Assembly: GCF_013409005.1 (NCBI RefSeq)
Contig: NZ_JACBZO010000001.1
Coordinates: forward strand, 1,426,001-1,490,000
Length of the DNA stretch: 64,000 nt
Direction: 5' to 3'
Origin: Demequina lutea
GTDB taxonomy: Bacteria; Actinomycetota; Actinomycetes; Actinomycetales; Demequinaceae
The notes below the pieces were generated by a model. It searched no databases and was not told where the DNA came from. It was given only the letters and a program-made list of their open reading frames with translations. The position numbers and the translations under genes are program-made. Shown here one piece after another: positions 9,661-19,275 of the stretch (position 1 is its first letter; each line of letters starts with the position of its first letter).

Positions 9661-11235
9661 GTGGCCACTGTCCTTCTCGTCGGCGCTTTGCTCGCCGGCA
9701 TCGTCGTCCTGACGCCTCTCGCCGATCGACTTCGGGTGCCATTGCCGATCCTGCTCACGATCTTTGGCCTGGCCGTTCCGTTGGTGCCCGGCGTCCCTGG
9801 ACTCACGGTCGCGCCCGACCTGATCCTCCCGCTCGTGCTTCCGCCGCTTCTCTTTGCCGCCACCCAAAAGGCGAGTGCGCGCGAGTTCAAGGAGAACGCC
9901 AGACCCATCGTGATCCTGGCGGTGGGTCTGACGGTAGCGAGCGCGGCGGCAGTCGCGGTCGTCGCGCATTGGCTTGGCATGGGGTGGGGACCCGCGTTCG
10001 TGCTCGGTGCGATTGTGGCGCCGCCCGACCCGGTGGCAGCCACCGCGGTGGCCAGGCGGTTGAGGCTTCCGGGTCGCCTCGTCACCGTCCTCGAGGGCGA
10101 GGGCATGTTCAACGACGCCACGGCGCTCGTGATGTACAAGGTGGCCGTCGTCGCCGTCGTGGCGGGTGAGTTCTCCGGTGGAGGCCTGGGGCGCAGCCTG
10201 GTCCTCGCGTTGGTGGTGGGGGTAGGCATTGGTCTCGCGGCGGGCTGGCTGACGAATTTCGCCCTCGCGAAGCTCCATCTAGCGGCGCCCGAGACCACCG
10301 TGACGCTCGCGGTGCCGTTCATCGTGTACGTGGTGACGGACCACCTGGAGGGCTCCGGTGTGCTTGCGGTGCTGGTGCTGGGGTTGTTCCTGCGCAGCCA
10401 CAGCCACAAGGCGATCACGTCCGGCGGTTGGCTCCTGGGTCGCGCGGTGTGGGCGTACGCCGACTACATCATCACCAGCCTCGTGTTTGTCTTCATCGGC
10501 TTCGAACTCACCGATGTGCTCGAATCCGCCCCGTTGGAGGACCGCGCCGTCGGGCTTGCGGCGGCGGTGGTGGGGTTGCTTGTCGTGCTTCGATTTGCAT
10601 GGATATTTCCGTTCGTGTGGCTCAGCCGCGCGCGCCACCGTCGTCACCCTTCGGAGTCCACACCGGTGGGTAACAGGGAGACCGTCGTCACCGCGTGGGC
10701 TGGCATGCGAGGCGTGGTGACGGTCGCGACGGCGCTCGCCTTGCCCGCCGCGGTGTCAGGAGGTGGCGACTTCCCCTCGCGCCACACCATTGTGTTCGTG
10801 GGCCTCGTGACCGTGTTGGCGACGCTCGTGGTTCAAGGGCTCACGCTTGCGCCCCTGGTCCGCAAGCTCAAGGTGGGCGGTGACTCGAACGTCTCCGTCG
10901 AGGCGAGACAACTGAGACGTCGGGCGCTCGAGGCCGCAATCGCCGAGGTGCATGGCGGGGACGCCGAAGTCCCAGAGAGGGTGCGGGGCGCCGTCGTCCT
11001 GCAATACGAGGGCTATCTCGCGTCGCACGACGCCCTCCACGCGGCCCGCCACGGCAGGGACGAGGACGACGACGACGCGGGGGACGCGCGCGCGGTCGCC
11101 GAACTGCTACGCAGGGCGGCCGAGGTCGAACGCGACCTGGTGATCGAGGCCAGGCATACGGGGCGCGTGAGCCAAGAGGCCGCCGACGAGGTCTTGTCCG
11201 AGATCGAGTCGCGAGCAGTGCGGGACTCCGACTAG
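9661..11235 (+). CDS. CPA1-family Na+/H+ (cation/proton) antiporter
   Basis: Integral membrane antiporter of 524 residues, with about 12 hydrophobic segments followed by a roughly 120-residue cytoplasmic tail rich in acidic and Arg residues. The core helix carries PPDPVAATAV and the CPA1 hallmark EGEGMFNDATALV, with the Asn-Asp pair that binds the cation. The start is a GTG at 9661. It follows the PAS gene by 60 bp. Role: pH and sodium homeostasis at the cytoplasmic membrane. The specific cation cannot be decided from sequence. Confidence 0.9.
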   Translation: MATVLLVGALLAGIVVLTPLADRLRVPLPILLTIFGLAVPLVPGVPGLTVAPDLILPLVLPPLLFAATQKASAREFKENARPIVILAVGLTVASAAAVAVVAHWLGMGWGPAFVLGAIVAPPDPVAATAVARRLRLPGRLVTVLEGEGMFNDATALVMYKVAVVAVVAGEFSGGGLGRSLVLALVVGVGIGLAAGWLTNFALAKLHLAAPETTVTLAVPFIVYVVTDHLEGSGVLAVLVLGLFLRSHSHKAITSGGWLLGRAVWAYADYIITSLVFVFIGFELTDVLESAPLEDRAVGLAAAVVGLLVVLRFAWIFPFVWLSRARHRRHPSESTPVGNRETVVTAWAGMRGVVTVATALALPAAVSGGGDFPSRHTIVFVGLVTVLATLVVQGLTLAPLVRKLKVGGDSNVSVEARQLRRRALEAAIAEVHGGDAEVPERVRGAVVLQYEGYLASHDALHAARHGRDEDDDDAGDARAVAELLRRAAEVERDLVIEARHTGRVSQEAADEVLSEIESRAVRDSD

Positions 11236-11283
11236 TTTGACCGCTGTTGCCCCACACGGAACCCGCCACACGAGGAGCGCCAC

Positions 11284-12120
11284 ATGACGAGCGACGACCT
11301 GTTCTGGATCAAGATCGCGTTTGCGGGCGCGGTGGCGGTCGTTGGCCTGGCAAGCACCTACGTGCCGTGGGTGCTCGGGAGGCGAGCATCCAGCGAACGC
11401 ATGCTGGGCCTGAGCAACACGTTTGCCGCCGGTGTACTGGGCGGTGCAGGCGTCATCCACCTCCTGGGTGCGGGCATCGGCGCATTCCACACCGCGCTCC
11501 CGACATTTGCCTACCCGCTCGCCCTTCTCCTGGCCGGAGTGGGCTTCCTGTTCATCTTGCTCATCGAAGACGTGATCGTCCCCGGTCACCCCGGCCATGA
11601 TGCGTCGCCTCCCCAAGAAAACTCAGCTGCGGTTCAGCACGAGATGGATTGGCACCCTGCTGGTCAGGGATCGGCCATCTACCCGGTGATCCTGCTCATC
11701 GTGCTCTCGGTCCACTCGGTCATCCTTGGCCTGGCACTTGGCGCCCAGAGTGCGCTGTCGGGTGCACTCATCGTGTTCCTGGCAATCCTGGCTCACAAGG
11801 GCGCCGCCGGACTTGCCCTCGGCGTCGGCTTCCAGCGTGCGGGCCTCACCCACCGCCAGGCCCTGGGGCGGTTGACCTTCTTCTCGGTCATGACCCCGCT
11901 CGGAATCATCGCCGGCGCGGCCATCGGAGGGATGTTGACCGGACGCGCCGATACGCTATTTGAGGCGGTTTTCGACTCGATAGGTGCAGGAACGTTCATG
12001 TACATCGCCGCGCTCGACATCATCAAGACGGAGTTCGACCACCACAGGGACCACGCACAGAAGTGGCTTGCGGCGGCCGCCGGTTTCGGAATCATGGCGC
12101 TGCTGGCGATCTGGATCTGA
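11284..12120 (+). CDS. ZIP-family metal transporter
   Basis: A 278-residue membrane protein with about eight hydrophobic segments. The metal-site helices are visible: HSVILGLALGAQ and the next helix with LAHKGAAGLALG, the classic paired His motifs of ZIP transporters for divalent metals such as zinc, iron or manganese. A His/Asp-containing loop (PGHPGHD) near residue 100 may be the cytoplasmic metal-binding loop. ATG start at 11284 preceded by GAGGAG. It stands after the antiporter gene at 48 bp and may share its transcript. Metal specificity is unknown. Confidence 0.88.
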   Translation: MTSDDLFWIKIAFAGAVAVVGLASTYVPWVLGRRASSERMLGLSNTFAAGVLGGAGVIHLLGAGIGAFHTALPTFAYPLALLLAGVGFLFILLIEDVIVPGHPGHDASPPQENSAAVQHEMDWHPAGQGSAIYPVILLIVLSVHSVILGLALGAQSALSGALIVFLAILAHKGAAGLALGVGFQRAGLTHRQALGRLTFFSVMTPLGIIAGAAIGGMLTGRADTLFEAVFDSIGAGTFMYIAALDIIKTEFDHHRDHAQKWLAAAAGFGIMALLAIWI

Positions 12121-12165
12121 GCCGCTCGGCGACGGCAACGCGAAAGGACCAGCCTCGACGCCGCT

Positions 12166-12225
12166 GGGTGCGGTGTGATCGGCCGCGGTGTGATGGGGTG
12201 CGGTGTGATGGGGCGCGGTGCTACC
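12166..12225. repeat. 15-bp tandem repeat, four copies
   Basis: Four consecutive 15-bp units of the form GGGTGCGGTGTGATG (variants at a few bases, the last copy diverging to GGGCGCGGTGCTACC) lie between the ZIP gene and the aldo/keto reductase, ending about 50 bp before its start. The period is a multiple of three but no gene covers it. It may be a slippage product or part of the promoter region. Confidence 0.9.
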
Positions 12226-12277
12226 GTGAATTTTCCGTTTCCAACGTCGCACTGCGGGCGTGCCCGCGAGAGGAGCC

Positions 12278-13222
12278 ATGGTGAGAACCCGAGCCTTCGG
12301 CACGACCGGTATCGAGGTCAGCGAGATCGGACTGGGGGCCTGGCAGCTCGTCCGGTCGTCGCAATGGCCGGACGGCCCAGACGAGGACGCTGCAGTCCGC
12401 CTCGTCCATGCGGCCCTCGCGGCTGGCGTGACGTTCATCGACACCGCCCCGGGCTATGCCGACGGTCGCAGCGAGTTGGCGCTTGGCGCAGCCCTGCGGG
12501 GTGGACGTCGAGACGGCGTTGTGCTGTGCACGAAGTTCGGACACCGCGCCGACGGCACCTCCGACTGGGATCCGACCGCCATCGAGGCGTCGGTCCTGGC
12601 GAGCGCCCGGCGCATGGGCACCGACCACCTGGACATCGTCCTGCTGCACTCCCCGCCGCCCGAGGTGCTCGATGGCCGCAGCGAGCACTACGCCGTGCTC
12701 GAGGGGCTCAAGCAGCGCGGGGTCATCCGGGCCTACGGGGCCTCCGTGGACTGGAGCGCCGACATCGATACGGTGCTGCAGACCAGTGGAAGCGAGGCCT
12801 TGGAGGTGCGGATGTCCGCCCTGTTCCAGGAGACGTGGCCCGGCGTCGAGCGCGCAGGTGAGCGGGGTGTCGGCACGATCGTTAAGGTCCCACTCGAGTC
12901 TGGCTGGCTCTCAGGCAGGTACACGGCCGACACGGTGTTCACAGGGGTCCGTTCGCGCTGGTCCCGTGAGGACATCGCGTTGCGGGCCAGCCTTGTCGAC
13001 CAGTTCCGTTCGCTGCTCCCCGAGGGTGTCTCGGTGCCGCAGGGCGCGCTGCGCTTCCTCCTCGCGCACGGCGGCGTCTCGACCGTGATTCCCGGGGCCA
13101 GGACCGTTGAACTCCTGCACGACTCGGTAGCGGCCGCGGCCGAGTCGCTGCCCGCGGAGACCATTGCGGCGATCCGCCGGTTTTCTGAAGACAGACTCAC
13201 GGCTCGCCACCTCGACTGGTGA
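12278..13222 (+). CDS. Aldo/keto reductase
   Basis: NADPH-dependent oxidoreductase of the AKR superfamily, 314 residues from the ATG at 12278, which has the ribosome site GAGAGGAG just upstream; an in-frame GTG at 12260 would add only six residues. Catalytic tetrad candidates are visible: Asp and Tyr in FIDTAPGYADGRSE, Lys in CTKFGHR and His in VLLHSPPPEVL. The C-terminal cofactor loop reads VIPGARTVELL, usual for this family. Substrate cannot be inferred; neighbours are unrelated. Confidence 0.9.
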   Translation: MVRTRAFGTTGIEVSEIGLGAWQLVRSSQWPDGPDEDAAVRLVHAALAAGVTFIDTAPGYADGRSELALGAALRGGRRDGVVLCTKFGHRADGTSDWDPTAIEASVLASARRMGTDHLDIVLLHSPPPEVLDGRSEHYAVLEGLKQRGVIRAYGASVDWSADIDTVLQTSGSEALEVRMSALFQETWPGVERAGERGVGTIVKVPLESGWLSGRYTADTVFTGVRSRWSREDIALRASLVDQFRSLLPEGVSVPQGALRFLLAHGGVSTVIPGARTVELLHDSVAAAAESLPAETIAAIRRFSEDRLTARHLDW

Positions 13223-13357
13223 GCCCGACTGGTGACCGCGGCGCCCGGGCCACTCGGACGACTGGTCGCGTCCGAAATCGTCCCCCTACGAGGGACTCTG
13301 ATGAATCTCTGAGGTGCAGGAGACATACTGATCGTTTCCGTGCCGAAAGGGGCACCC

Positions 13358-14113
13358 ATGACAGTTCACACCCTCAAGAGCATGGGCGTGCAGGCTCCGC
13401 GCCGTGCGCGCGTCGTCGCGCTGTTGGCGATGGTCGCGCTGAGCGCGGTCGCGACCGGGTGGCTCCTCGACGGTGTTCGAGAGGGCGGCGACCTTTCCCT
13501 GTGGGATGGGCCGACGCTCAGCTGGCTGGTCGCGCATCGCGATTCCGTGGCGACGATGACGATGACAACGGTCACTACCATCGCCGGTGAGGTCGTGCTG
13601 ACGGCCATTGCGGCGCTCACGGTGTTGCTGCTCGCCGTGCGCCGCCACCGAGTAGAGGCGTTCCTCCTCGCCGTCGCACTCGGTAGCGCAGAGACAATCT
13701 CATTAGTTCTGAAGCACCTCGTGGGGCGAGTGCGCCCTCCGGCCGGCGACGTCGTTGGCCCCGTTGAACACACGCTGTCGTTCCCCTCGGGTCACACCAT
13801 CGGGATGGCGACGTTCACCCTCGCGCTGGCGTACCTATGGTGGCGCGCTCGACCGGGCCGGAAGCGTGCATGGGCGGGGTGGGGTGTGGCCGTCGTACTG
13901 ACCTCCCTGGTGGCGACGAGCAGGCTGTATCTGGGCGACCACTGGCTCACAGACGTCGTGGCGTCGATCGTGCTGTCTTGGGGAGTGATGGCCGTTGTCG
14001 TGCTCCTGGACATCTGGATTCAGCAACGGACGGGACAAAAGCGTTGGCTCGACGGTGGAGTAAAGGTCTCGGTGGCTCGCCTTCGCCGCAAGGCTGTACC
14101 GCTCGCCGACTGA
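13358..14113 (+). CDS. PAP2-superfamily membrane phosphatase
   Basis: Integral membrane phosphatase of the PAP2 (type 2 phosphatidic acid phosphatase) family, 251 residues with about six hydrophobic segments. The three-part active site is complete: KHLVGRVRPP, then FPSGHT, then SRLYLGDHWLTDV with the catalytic His residues. Such enzymes dephosphorylate lipid phosphates such as undecaprenyl pyrophosphate or phosphatidate. The ATG at 13358 has GAAAGGGG upstream; a GTG at 13340 is an alternative. Single gene. Confidence 0.92.
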   Translation: MTVHTLKSMGVQAPRRARVVALLAMVALSAVATGWLLDGVREGGDLSLWDGPTLSWLVAHRDSVATMTMTTVTTIAGEVVLTAIAALTVLLLAVRRHRVEAFLLAVALGSAETISLVLKHLVGRVRPPAGDVVGPVEHTLSFPSGHTIGMATFTLALAYLWWRARPGRKRAWAGWGVAVVLTSLVATSRLYLGDHWLTDVVASIVLSWGVMAVVVLLDIWIQQRTGQKRWLDGGVKVSVARLRRKAVPLAD

Positions 14114-14352
14114 GTGCCGGGGTCGACCGCGCGGAGGTCGAGCGTCGGCGAATCGAACTCGACACCGCGGTGGCGCTTGGCAGGTGCGGAGGCTGTGGCA
14201 TAGGGCCGGTCGATCGACTACCACCTACACGATGTGTGCCAAGTGCCGGACGTTACTGGCCGTGCCCAGATCGCCGCAGGGCTAGGAGCGGCGACACGGG
14301 TCCCGCCTAATCCTGGGGGGTCACCCTGGGGTGTGCCGGCCGTCCAACCCCC

Positions 14353-15063
14353 ATGCTTTACAGCATGCAAGCCAACGAGATGCAGCAGCACAGGACATCC
14401 GGCAAGAACGCTCGCCGCGGCGGCGCTACCGTCGCGGCCGCGGCCTCACTCGGGTTGCTTATCGTCCTCGGCGGATGTTCGAGCGGCGCGGCCGGACAGG
14501 GCAATGTGCCGAGCACGCAAGCGACGCCCACCGCAACGCCCCAGACCACGACGTCGCCCATCGCGTCCTCGACGCCGTCGGCCGTCCCGAGTCCATCGAC
14601 CCAGGGGCAGGACCCCCAAGCGGACGCCTACTGGTTCACCGTCACCAAAAGGTTCACAGGTGGAGCGCAGTGGACCGTGACCGTGCGTCCCCCGATCGAC
14701 CCGACGGCCTTGGGCCTCGACAGTAAGGGGCAGGCCGAGTTCGATGGGCCGAACCAAGCCGTGATCCTCTTCGATTACCCCATCCCGGCCCAGTACGACA
14801 CGGTGATGGACGAGATCAACGCCGACCTTACTGAGCGACAGATCACGCAGGACAGTGCTCCGCAGTCAATGGGTCTGGGCGGCGTCCCAGCGGCCATCGG
14901 CTCCGGCCTCAACAGCAACGGAATGCACGTCGATCTGATCACGGCGAGGAAGGACAAGAATCACGACTACACCGACGTCACGCTGACATGCGCACCTGCG
15001 GACGTCACCGCCGACCGAGCGGCGTTGCAGGACCTGCTCCACTCGTTCCGCTTCGAGAACTGA
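14353..15063 (+). CDS. Secreted lipoprotein, function unknown
   Basis: A 236-residue protein whose basic N-terminus and hydrophobic stretch end in the lipobox VLGGCSS (Cys about residue 42 from the first ATG), followed by a Thr/Pro/Ser-rich linker of about 50 residues, as in surface lipoproteins of Gram-positive bacteria. The mature domain has no motif that I recognise. In-frame ATGs at 14365 and 14380 would give a more typical signal peptide length and are plausible starts. Upstream 14114-14352 holds nothing recognisable. Confidence 0.75.
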   Translation: MLYSMQANEMQQHRTSGKNARRGGATVAAAASLGLLIVLGGCSSGAAGQGNVPSTQATPTATPQTTTSPIASSTPSAVPSPSTQGQDPQADAYWFTVTKRFTGGAQWTVTVRPPIDPTALGLDSKGQAEFDGPNQAVILFDYPIPAQYDTVMDEINADLTERQITQDSAPQSMGLGGVPAAIGSGLNSNGMHVDLITARKDKNHDYTDVTLTCAPADVTADRAALQDLLHSFRFEN

Positions 15064-15199
15064 AGGCCAGCGATGTCCCAAGAATTTCGACGACCAGCCC
15101 AGCCTCGCCGATTCCGCTCAGTGACCGCCGACTGTGCTCCCGACAAGTAGTACCGCGCCAAGCCCGAAACAACCTTCGACACCCCACGGATGGTGGAAC

Positions 15200-15886
15200 A
15201 TGACAACTCCTACGCTCACGCCTTCGCAGATGACATTCCTCATCGGGTCGAAGTTTCTCCCGCAAGCCGAGATCACGGAGCCTCGGATCGTTGCGGTAGC
15301 GACGTCCCTTAAGGGCGACGGCACGTCGCTCAGGCTCGCCGTGCGCACCATTGCGGGTGCGCTGCTGGGGCTGCGCGAGGAAGGCACGATTTCAATGGAA
15401 TACGTCGAGGCGAAGAAGTTGGGGATCTTCACCACGCGGCACGTCATGATCACGAGTGTGGGAACAACGTCGTTCCCTGCAGAGTCGATCGAGGCGACTC
15501 TCGCCTCGGCGGCTGCTAAGGGCCCAACCACCGTGACGCGTCTGGTCGAACGGTGGTTCGGACCGCAAGTCCCGGACCCGGCGGTCATGGCCTACACGCC
15601 TGTCCTGCAATCGCTCATCGCTTCGGGCCTGATCGTGACCGTCAGCCACGACGTCGACAGGAACAAGGCTGCGGCGGTGCTCACGGGCCACAAGACGAAG
15701 ACCGTGGAAGGCATGGAACCCAATCGAGAGGCGATCGCCGGCGTGCTGGGGTCCCTCGCCGGGTGGGCCGAACGCTGGACGTCCTTCGAAAGCAGCGACT
15801 CCGTCGTGGCAGACAGGCTCATGTCTGAAGCGCGATTGGCACTCAACAACAAGGTCGAACAACGGGATAACGCGATCGACGACTGA
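15200..15886 (+). CDS. Hypothetical protein (228 residues)
   Basis: I do not recognise the family. The ATG at 15200 is preceded by a GGTGGAA stretch; an earlier in-frame start at 15134 would add 22 Pro/Ser-rich residues. The protein looks soluble with alternating helical and beta-like stretches, e.g. TLTPSQMTFLIGSKFLP near the start and an acidic end. The layout (N-terminal half with repeated ALLGLREEGTI- and LIASGLI-type stretches) resembles small winged-helix-like folds, but this is only an impression. Conservation of the frame (no stop, normal GC-rich third positions) supports a real gene. Confidence 0.6.
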   Translation: MTTPTLTPSQMTFLIGSKFLPQAEITEPRIVAVATSLKGDGTSLRLAVRTIAGALLGLREEGTISMEYVEAKKLGIFTTRHVMITSVGTTSFPAESIEATLASAAAKGPTTVTRLVERWFGPQVPDPAVMAYTPVLQSLIASGLIVTVSHDVDRNKAAAVLTGHKTKTVEGMEPNREAIAGVLGSLAGWAERWTSFESSDSVVADRLMSEARLALNNKVEQRDNAIDD

Positions 15887-15989
15887 GCCGGGATCCACCG
15901 TCTCGGTTCGTTAACTCGGCTGATCTGAGGCCGAGAGCCGGAGAATCGTCCCCACGGAGTCCTGGCCGCTCGTGGAGCGAGATTTCGGC

Positions 15990-16454
15990 CTACGCGTGCT
16001 GGTCTTTGGCGGGGTCGGGTTGCACTGACCAGTCGGCTGGCTCGTCGTCGGTGTCGGCATCGGCGATGGCCTTGGTCGTCTGAACATTGCCCGGCTTGTG
16101 GTGTTGCGGCGCGTAGACGGTGTAGACCTGCATCGGCTTGTCGCCGATGTTGGTGACGTTGTGCCAGCTGCCTGCAGGAACGAGGACGCACCAGCCGTCG
16201 GAGACCTCTTGGTCGAAGGTCAGCTCGTCCTTGCTTGGTCCCATTTGGGCTCGACCCCTGCCGCCGTCGAGACGAATGAACTGGTCGGTTTCGGGGTGCT
16301 TTTCCAGTCCGATGTCGCCTCCAACGGGGATCGACATGAGGGTGACTTGCAGGTAGGCGCCGCTCCAGGCAACGGTGCGGTAGTTCGGGTTTTTGAGCGT
16401 CTCCGCCTCGAGGTCGAATGCCTGGGGACGGGGGCCGATGTCTTCGATGTTCAT
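15990..16454 (-). CDS. Cupin-domain protein
   Basis: A 154-residue single-domain cupin. Motif 1 is visible around GLEKHPETDQFIRLDGG (metal-ligand His and Glu/Asp positions) and motif 2 around VPAGSWHNVTN. The tail is acidic. This set resembles small conserved cupins found widely in bacteria, with no settled function. It is transcribed away from the tocopherol-cyclase-like gene; the two starts are about 90 bp apart and may share a control region. Confidence 0.85.
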   Translation of the reverse strand: MNIEDIGPRPQAFDLEAETLKNPNYRTVAWSGAYLQVTLMSIPVGGDIGLEKHPETDQFIRLDGGRGRAQMGPSKDELTFDQEVSDGWCVLVPAGSWHNVTNIGDKPMQVYTVYAPQHHKPGNVQTTKAIADADTDDEPADWSVQPDPAKDQHA

Positions 16455-16543
16455 TCTTCAACCATAGCCCCGCTCGCGTCGGGCCGCGCAGGGGAGCGCC
16501 TTGCTCAGGGCGGCCGCTGCGCGCGACACATAGTCTCGGGAGC

Positions 16544-17542
16544 ATGCGCGTCACATTGCCGTACCGCTCAAGCGGGGCCGATCTGCCCTTCGGATCTCTC
16601 ACCTCCCGCCACGGGGTGGCGATGGAGGGATACTTCTGGCGCTTCACCGACGCCGACGCAGGGCGCGTCGTGACAGCGCTCATAGGAGTGCAGCAATCCA
16701 GCAGGGGTCCGTGGGCACTGGTCGGCTTGGGCGCTCATCCAGGGCGTTTCTGGCGGGAGGCGGTGTTGATGGACGCGAAGTCCCGGCGCCGGGGCCCAGG
16801 TGCCAAGGCGGGGTCGCTGTTCACGGGAGACGACCGCCACGTGATGGTCGATTTGGCTCCCGACGCCCGCCTGGACGTCACGCTTTCCGACCTCAAGCTG
16901 TGGCCCCGGACGCGCCCGTTCGGTGGGTCGAGCCTGTTCCAGATGATCCCCAAGCTGAACCAGTATTGGCACCCGTGGCTGTTGGGAGGCCGGGCAAATG
17001 GCACGGCCACGATCGGCGGCGAAACGTGGCAACTCAGCGACGCCCAGGTGTACGCAGAGAAGAACTGGGGATCCGACGGATTCCCCAAGAGTTGGTGGTG
17101 GGGCCAGGCTCAAGGCTTTGCGGAGCGCGACGCCTGCGTGGCGTTTGCAGGCGGCGAGGTCACGGCAGGTCCCTTCCGCACCAAGGTCACCGCCGTGGTG
17201 GTTCGGCTGCCCGACGGGACCCTGCTGCGCCTCGGGAACCCGGGAACGTCCCCGGTGCACGCGACGATCGGCGAGGAGAGGTGGGTGCTCAGGGGTCGCA
17301 GTCGCTTCTGGGAGGTAGAAGTGGAGGGGTATGCACCAACCGCTGACGCGCTCGTCTTACCGGTGCCGCTGGTAGAGGAACGCAGGGCCGCGCCGGGAGC
17401 GCTCGAGCACCTGGGCGCCACGATAAGCGTCAAGGTTCGCAAGCATGGACGGCTGGTGTGGGAGGGGACGAGCCCGCTCGCCGGCCTCGAGCACGGGGGA
17501 CTGGACCGGGCGGCCGCTGAGGAGCGCAGGCGAAACACCTGA
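16544..17542 (+). CDS. Tocopherol-cyclase-like protein
   Basis: A 332-residue protein resembling the tocopherol cyclase family (plant VTE1 and many bacterial homologues). Landmarks are GYFWRFTDADAGR near the N-terminus, the central WLLGGRANGTATIGG and DAQVYAEKNWGSDGFPKSWW. The ATG at 16544 gives the expected N-terminus; the open frame upstream codes Arg/Cys-rich sequence without conservation. Tocopherol is not expected in actinobacteria, so the true substrate (perhaps another lipid) is unknown. It is divergent from the cupin gene. Confidence 0.75.
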   Translation: MRVTLPYRSSGADLPFGSLTSRHGVAMEGYFWRFTDADAGRVVTALIGVQQSSRGPWALVGLGAHPGRFWREAVLMDAKSRRRGPGAKAGSLFTGDDRHVMVDLAPDARLDVTLSDLKLWPRTRPFGGSSLFQMIPKLNQYWHPWLLGGRANGTATIGGETWQLSDAQVYAEKNWGSDGFPKSWWWGQAQGFAERDACVAFAGGEVTAGPFRTKVTAVVVRLPDGTLLRLGNPGTSPVHATIGEERWVLRGRSRFWEVEVEGYAPTADALVLPVPLVEERRAAPGALEHLGATISVKVRKHGRLVWEGTSPLAGLEHGGLDRAAAEERRRNT

Positions 17543-17580
17543 ACCTTGAGGGGTCACTAGCATGGGGTCAGGCACGACGC

Positions 17581-19209
17581 TTGACGATTGAGGGCTCGGG
17601 CCCAATCGCTCATATGCGCCCACAGATGTCCGATGGGACGGGTGACGATGGGAGACCCGTGAGCTTTCAGGTGACGCTCCTTGCACTCGCGATCGTGGTC
17701 GGCACCACGACGAGTGTCCGCTACGCCATGCGCTCGCGTGAGCTGCGACTGGTCCTGGCAATCCTGGCAGCGTGCGTGGCGATGACCATCTGGGCGGTGA
17801 GTGGGCTGGTCATGGCCCTAACGTCCGACGTCCAGGTGGAGCGACTTGCTTTCATCGCGAGCTTCCCGGTGTCCGGTGCCGCCGCTGCCTCGGTGCTGTG
17901 GTACGGGCTTGCAGTCTCTCAACGCCGGTTGTTCCGGAGCAGATGGGTGTGGGCGCTGATCGCGGCCGAACCCGTCCTCGCGGCAGCCGCCCTCGCAGTA
18001 CCGGCGTGCCGGGCCGGGATGGCGGCGGTGGTCGAAGGCCCCGGCGGGCCCGTTCTCGTCGGGGGCCCGGTCCTGAACGTGCATGCGGTGCTCGCGGGGA
18101 GCTTGACGGTGATCGGCACTCTGCTGCTCATCGGGAGCCGGGAAAGGTCGGCCACCGGGTTCCGTGGACGGCTCGCGTTCGCGGCAATGCTCGTGGGTCT
18201 GCCCACGGTCGCGGTCGTGGCGGCGGTGGTGACTCGTGCGGATCCCCTTTCCATCCAGGTGGCGGCTGCGACGGCCTTCACCTTGGTGTCGTTCTTTGCG
18301 CTTTCACGCCCGGTAGAGGCCATGGAGTTCGGTGCGCCAATCGGGTCGGACGACGTGCTGAGCGCCCTTGAGGACGCGGTGCTGGTGTTCGACGTCAGGG
18401 GAGTCCTGGTCCAGGCGAACGCCGCCGCGCGCGAGTTGTTGGACGCTTGGGGGGTCGCTGCGCTCGACCGTGGGTCTCCGGAACTGCTGGCTAGCGCACT
18501 CCCAGAGCCCCTGCGTTCCACGGGTGTCGTCGGCACCCCCGACGGTCGTCTGCTCGACATCCGGATCAGGGAGCTGCGCCTATCCGACGGTCGGGCGGCG
18601 CAGGTCACCACTGGGCGCGACGTCACCGTGGTGGAGGAGTTGCGCGCCCGGCTCGCCGAGCAGGCCGAGACGGACGGGCTGACCGGCCTGTACAACAGGC
18701 ACCATCTCGAGCTCGTGCTGTCCAGCCTGGTGGCCCGGGCGGCGGTGGGGCTCGTGCCGCTCACGGCCGTGATGATCGACGTGGACCGCTTCAAGCAGGT
18801 GAACGACACGTTCGGCCACGCTGTCGGCGACCGGGTGCTGGTCGCGGTGGCCAAGGCGCTGAGGGAGGGCGTGCGTGCGGGCGACGTTCTGGTGCGTTTC
18901 GGTGGGGAGGAGTTCCTCGCACTTCTACCGGGCGCGCACGCGGCAGACGTCGCTGCGCGTGCCGAGCGGTGGCGCAGCACGCTTGCCGAACTGCGGGTGG
19001 CCAGTGAGCAGGGCCCGGTAGGGGTAACGGTGAGCATCGGTGTGGCCGAGGCGAGCCGCGGCGACAACCCGGACGATCTATTGAGCCGCGCCGACAAGGC
19101 TATGTACGAAGCCAAGGTTGGAGGCCGCGACCGCGTGGTGATCGCCAACGCGATGTTGGCGCCCCAACTTCCGTTCGAGGTGCTGCCGGATATCCCAAGC
19201 CTGCGGTGA
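17581..19209 (+). CDS. Membrane diguanylate cyclase (7TM-PAS-GGDEF)
   Basis: Makes cyclic di-GMP from two GTP. The N-terminal 230 residues hold about seven hydrophobic segments like the histidine-kinase 7TM sensor domain; a PAS-like segment follows (about 260-360), then a GGDEF domain with the intact active motif RFGGEEFLALLPG. The product-inhibition I-site RxxD is present as RAGD, five residues before GGEEF. No EAL domain. The start is uncertain: TTG at 17581, ATG at 17614 or 17629, or GTG at 17659. The downstream neighbour is the IS5-type remnant that begins the island. Confidence 0.9.
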   Translation: MTIEGSGPIAHMRPQMSDGTGDDGRPVSFQVTLLALAIVVGTTTSVRYAMRSRELRLVLAILAACVAMTIWAVSGLVMALTSDVQVERLAFIASFPVSGAAAASVLWYGLAVSQRRLFRSRWVWALIAAEPVLAAAALAVPACRAGMAAVVEGPGGPVLVGGPVLNVHAVLAGSLTVIGTLLLIGSRERSATGFRGRLAFAAMLVGLPTVAVVAAVVTRADPLSIQVAAATAFTLVSFFALSRPVEAMEFGAPIGSDDVLSALEDAVLVFDVRGVLVQANAAARELLDAWGVAALDRGSPELLASALPEPLRSTGVVGTPDGRLLDIRIRELRLSDGRAAQVTTGRDVTVVEELRARLAEQAETDGLTGLYNRHHLELVLSSLVARAAVGLVPLTAVMIDVDRFKQVNDTFGHAVGDRVLVAVAKALREGVRAGDVLVRFGGEEFLALLPGAHAADVAARAERWRSTLAELRVASEQGPVGVTVSIGVAEASRGDNPDDLLSRADKAMYEAKVGGRDRVVIANAMLAPQLPFEVLPDIPSLR

Positions 19210-19275
19210 GACTGGCTCGCGCGGGTCACACCGATGGCGACTTGCTCGGTGGCTGTCCCGGTGTCGGTTGTTTGT

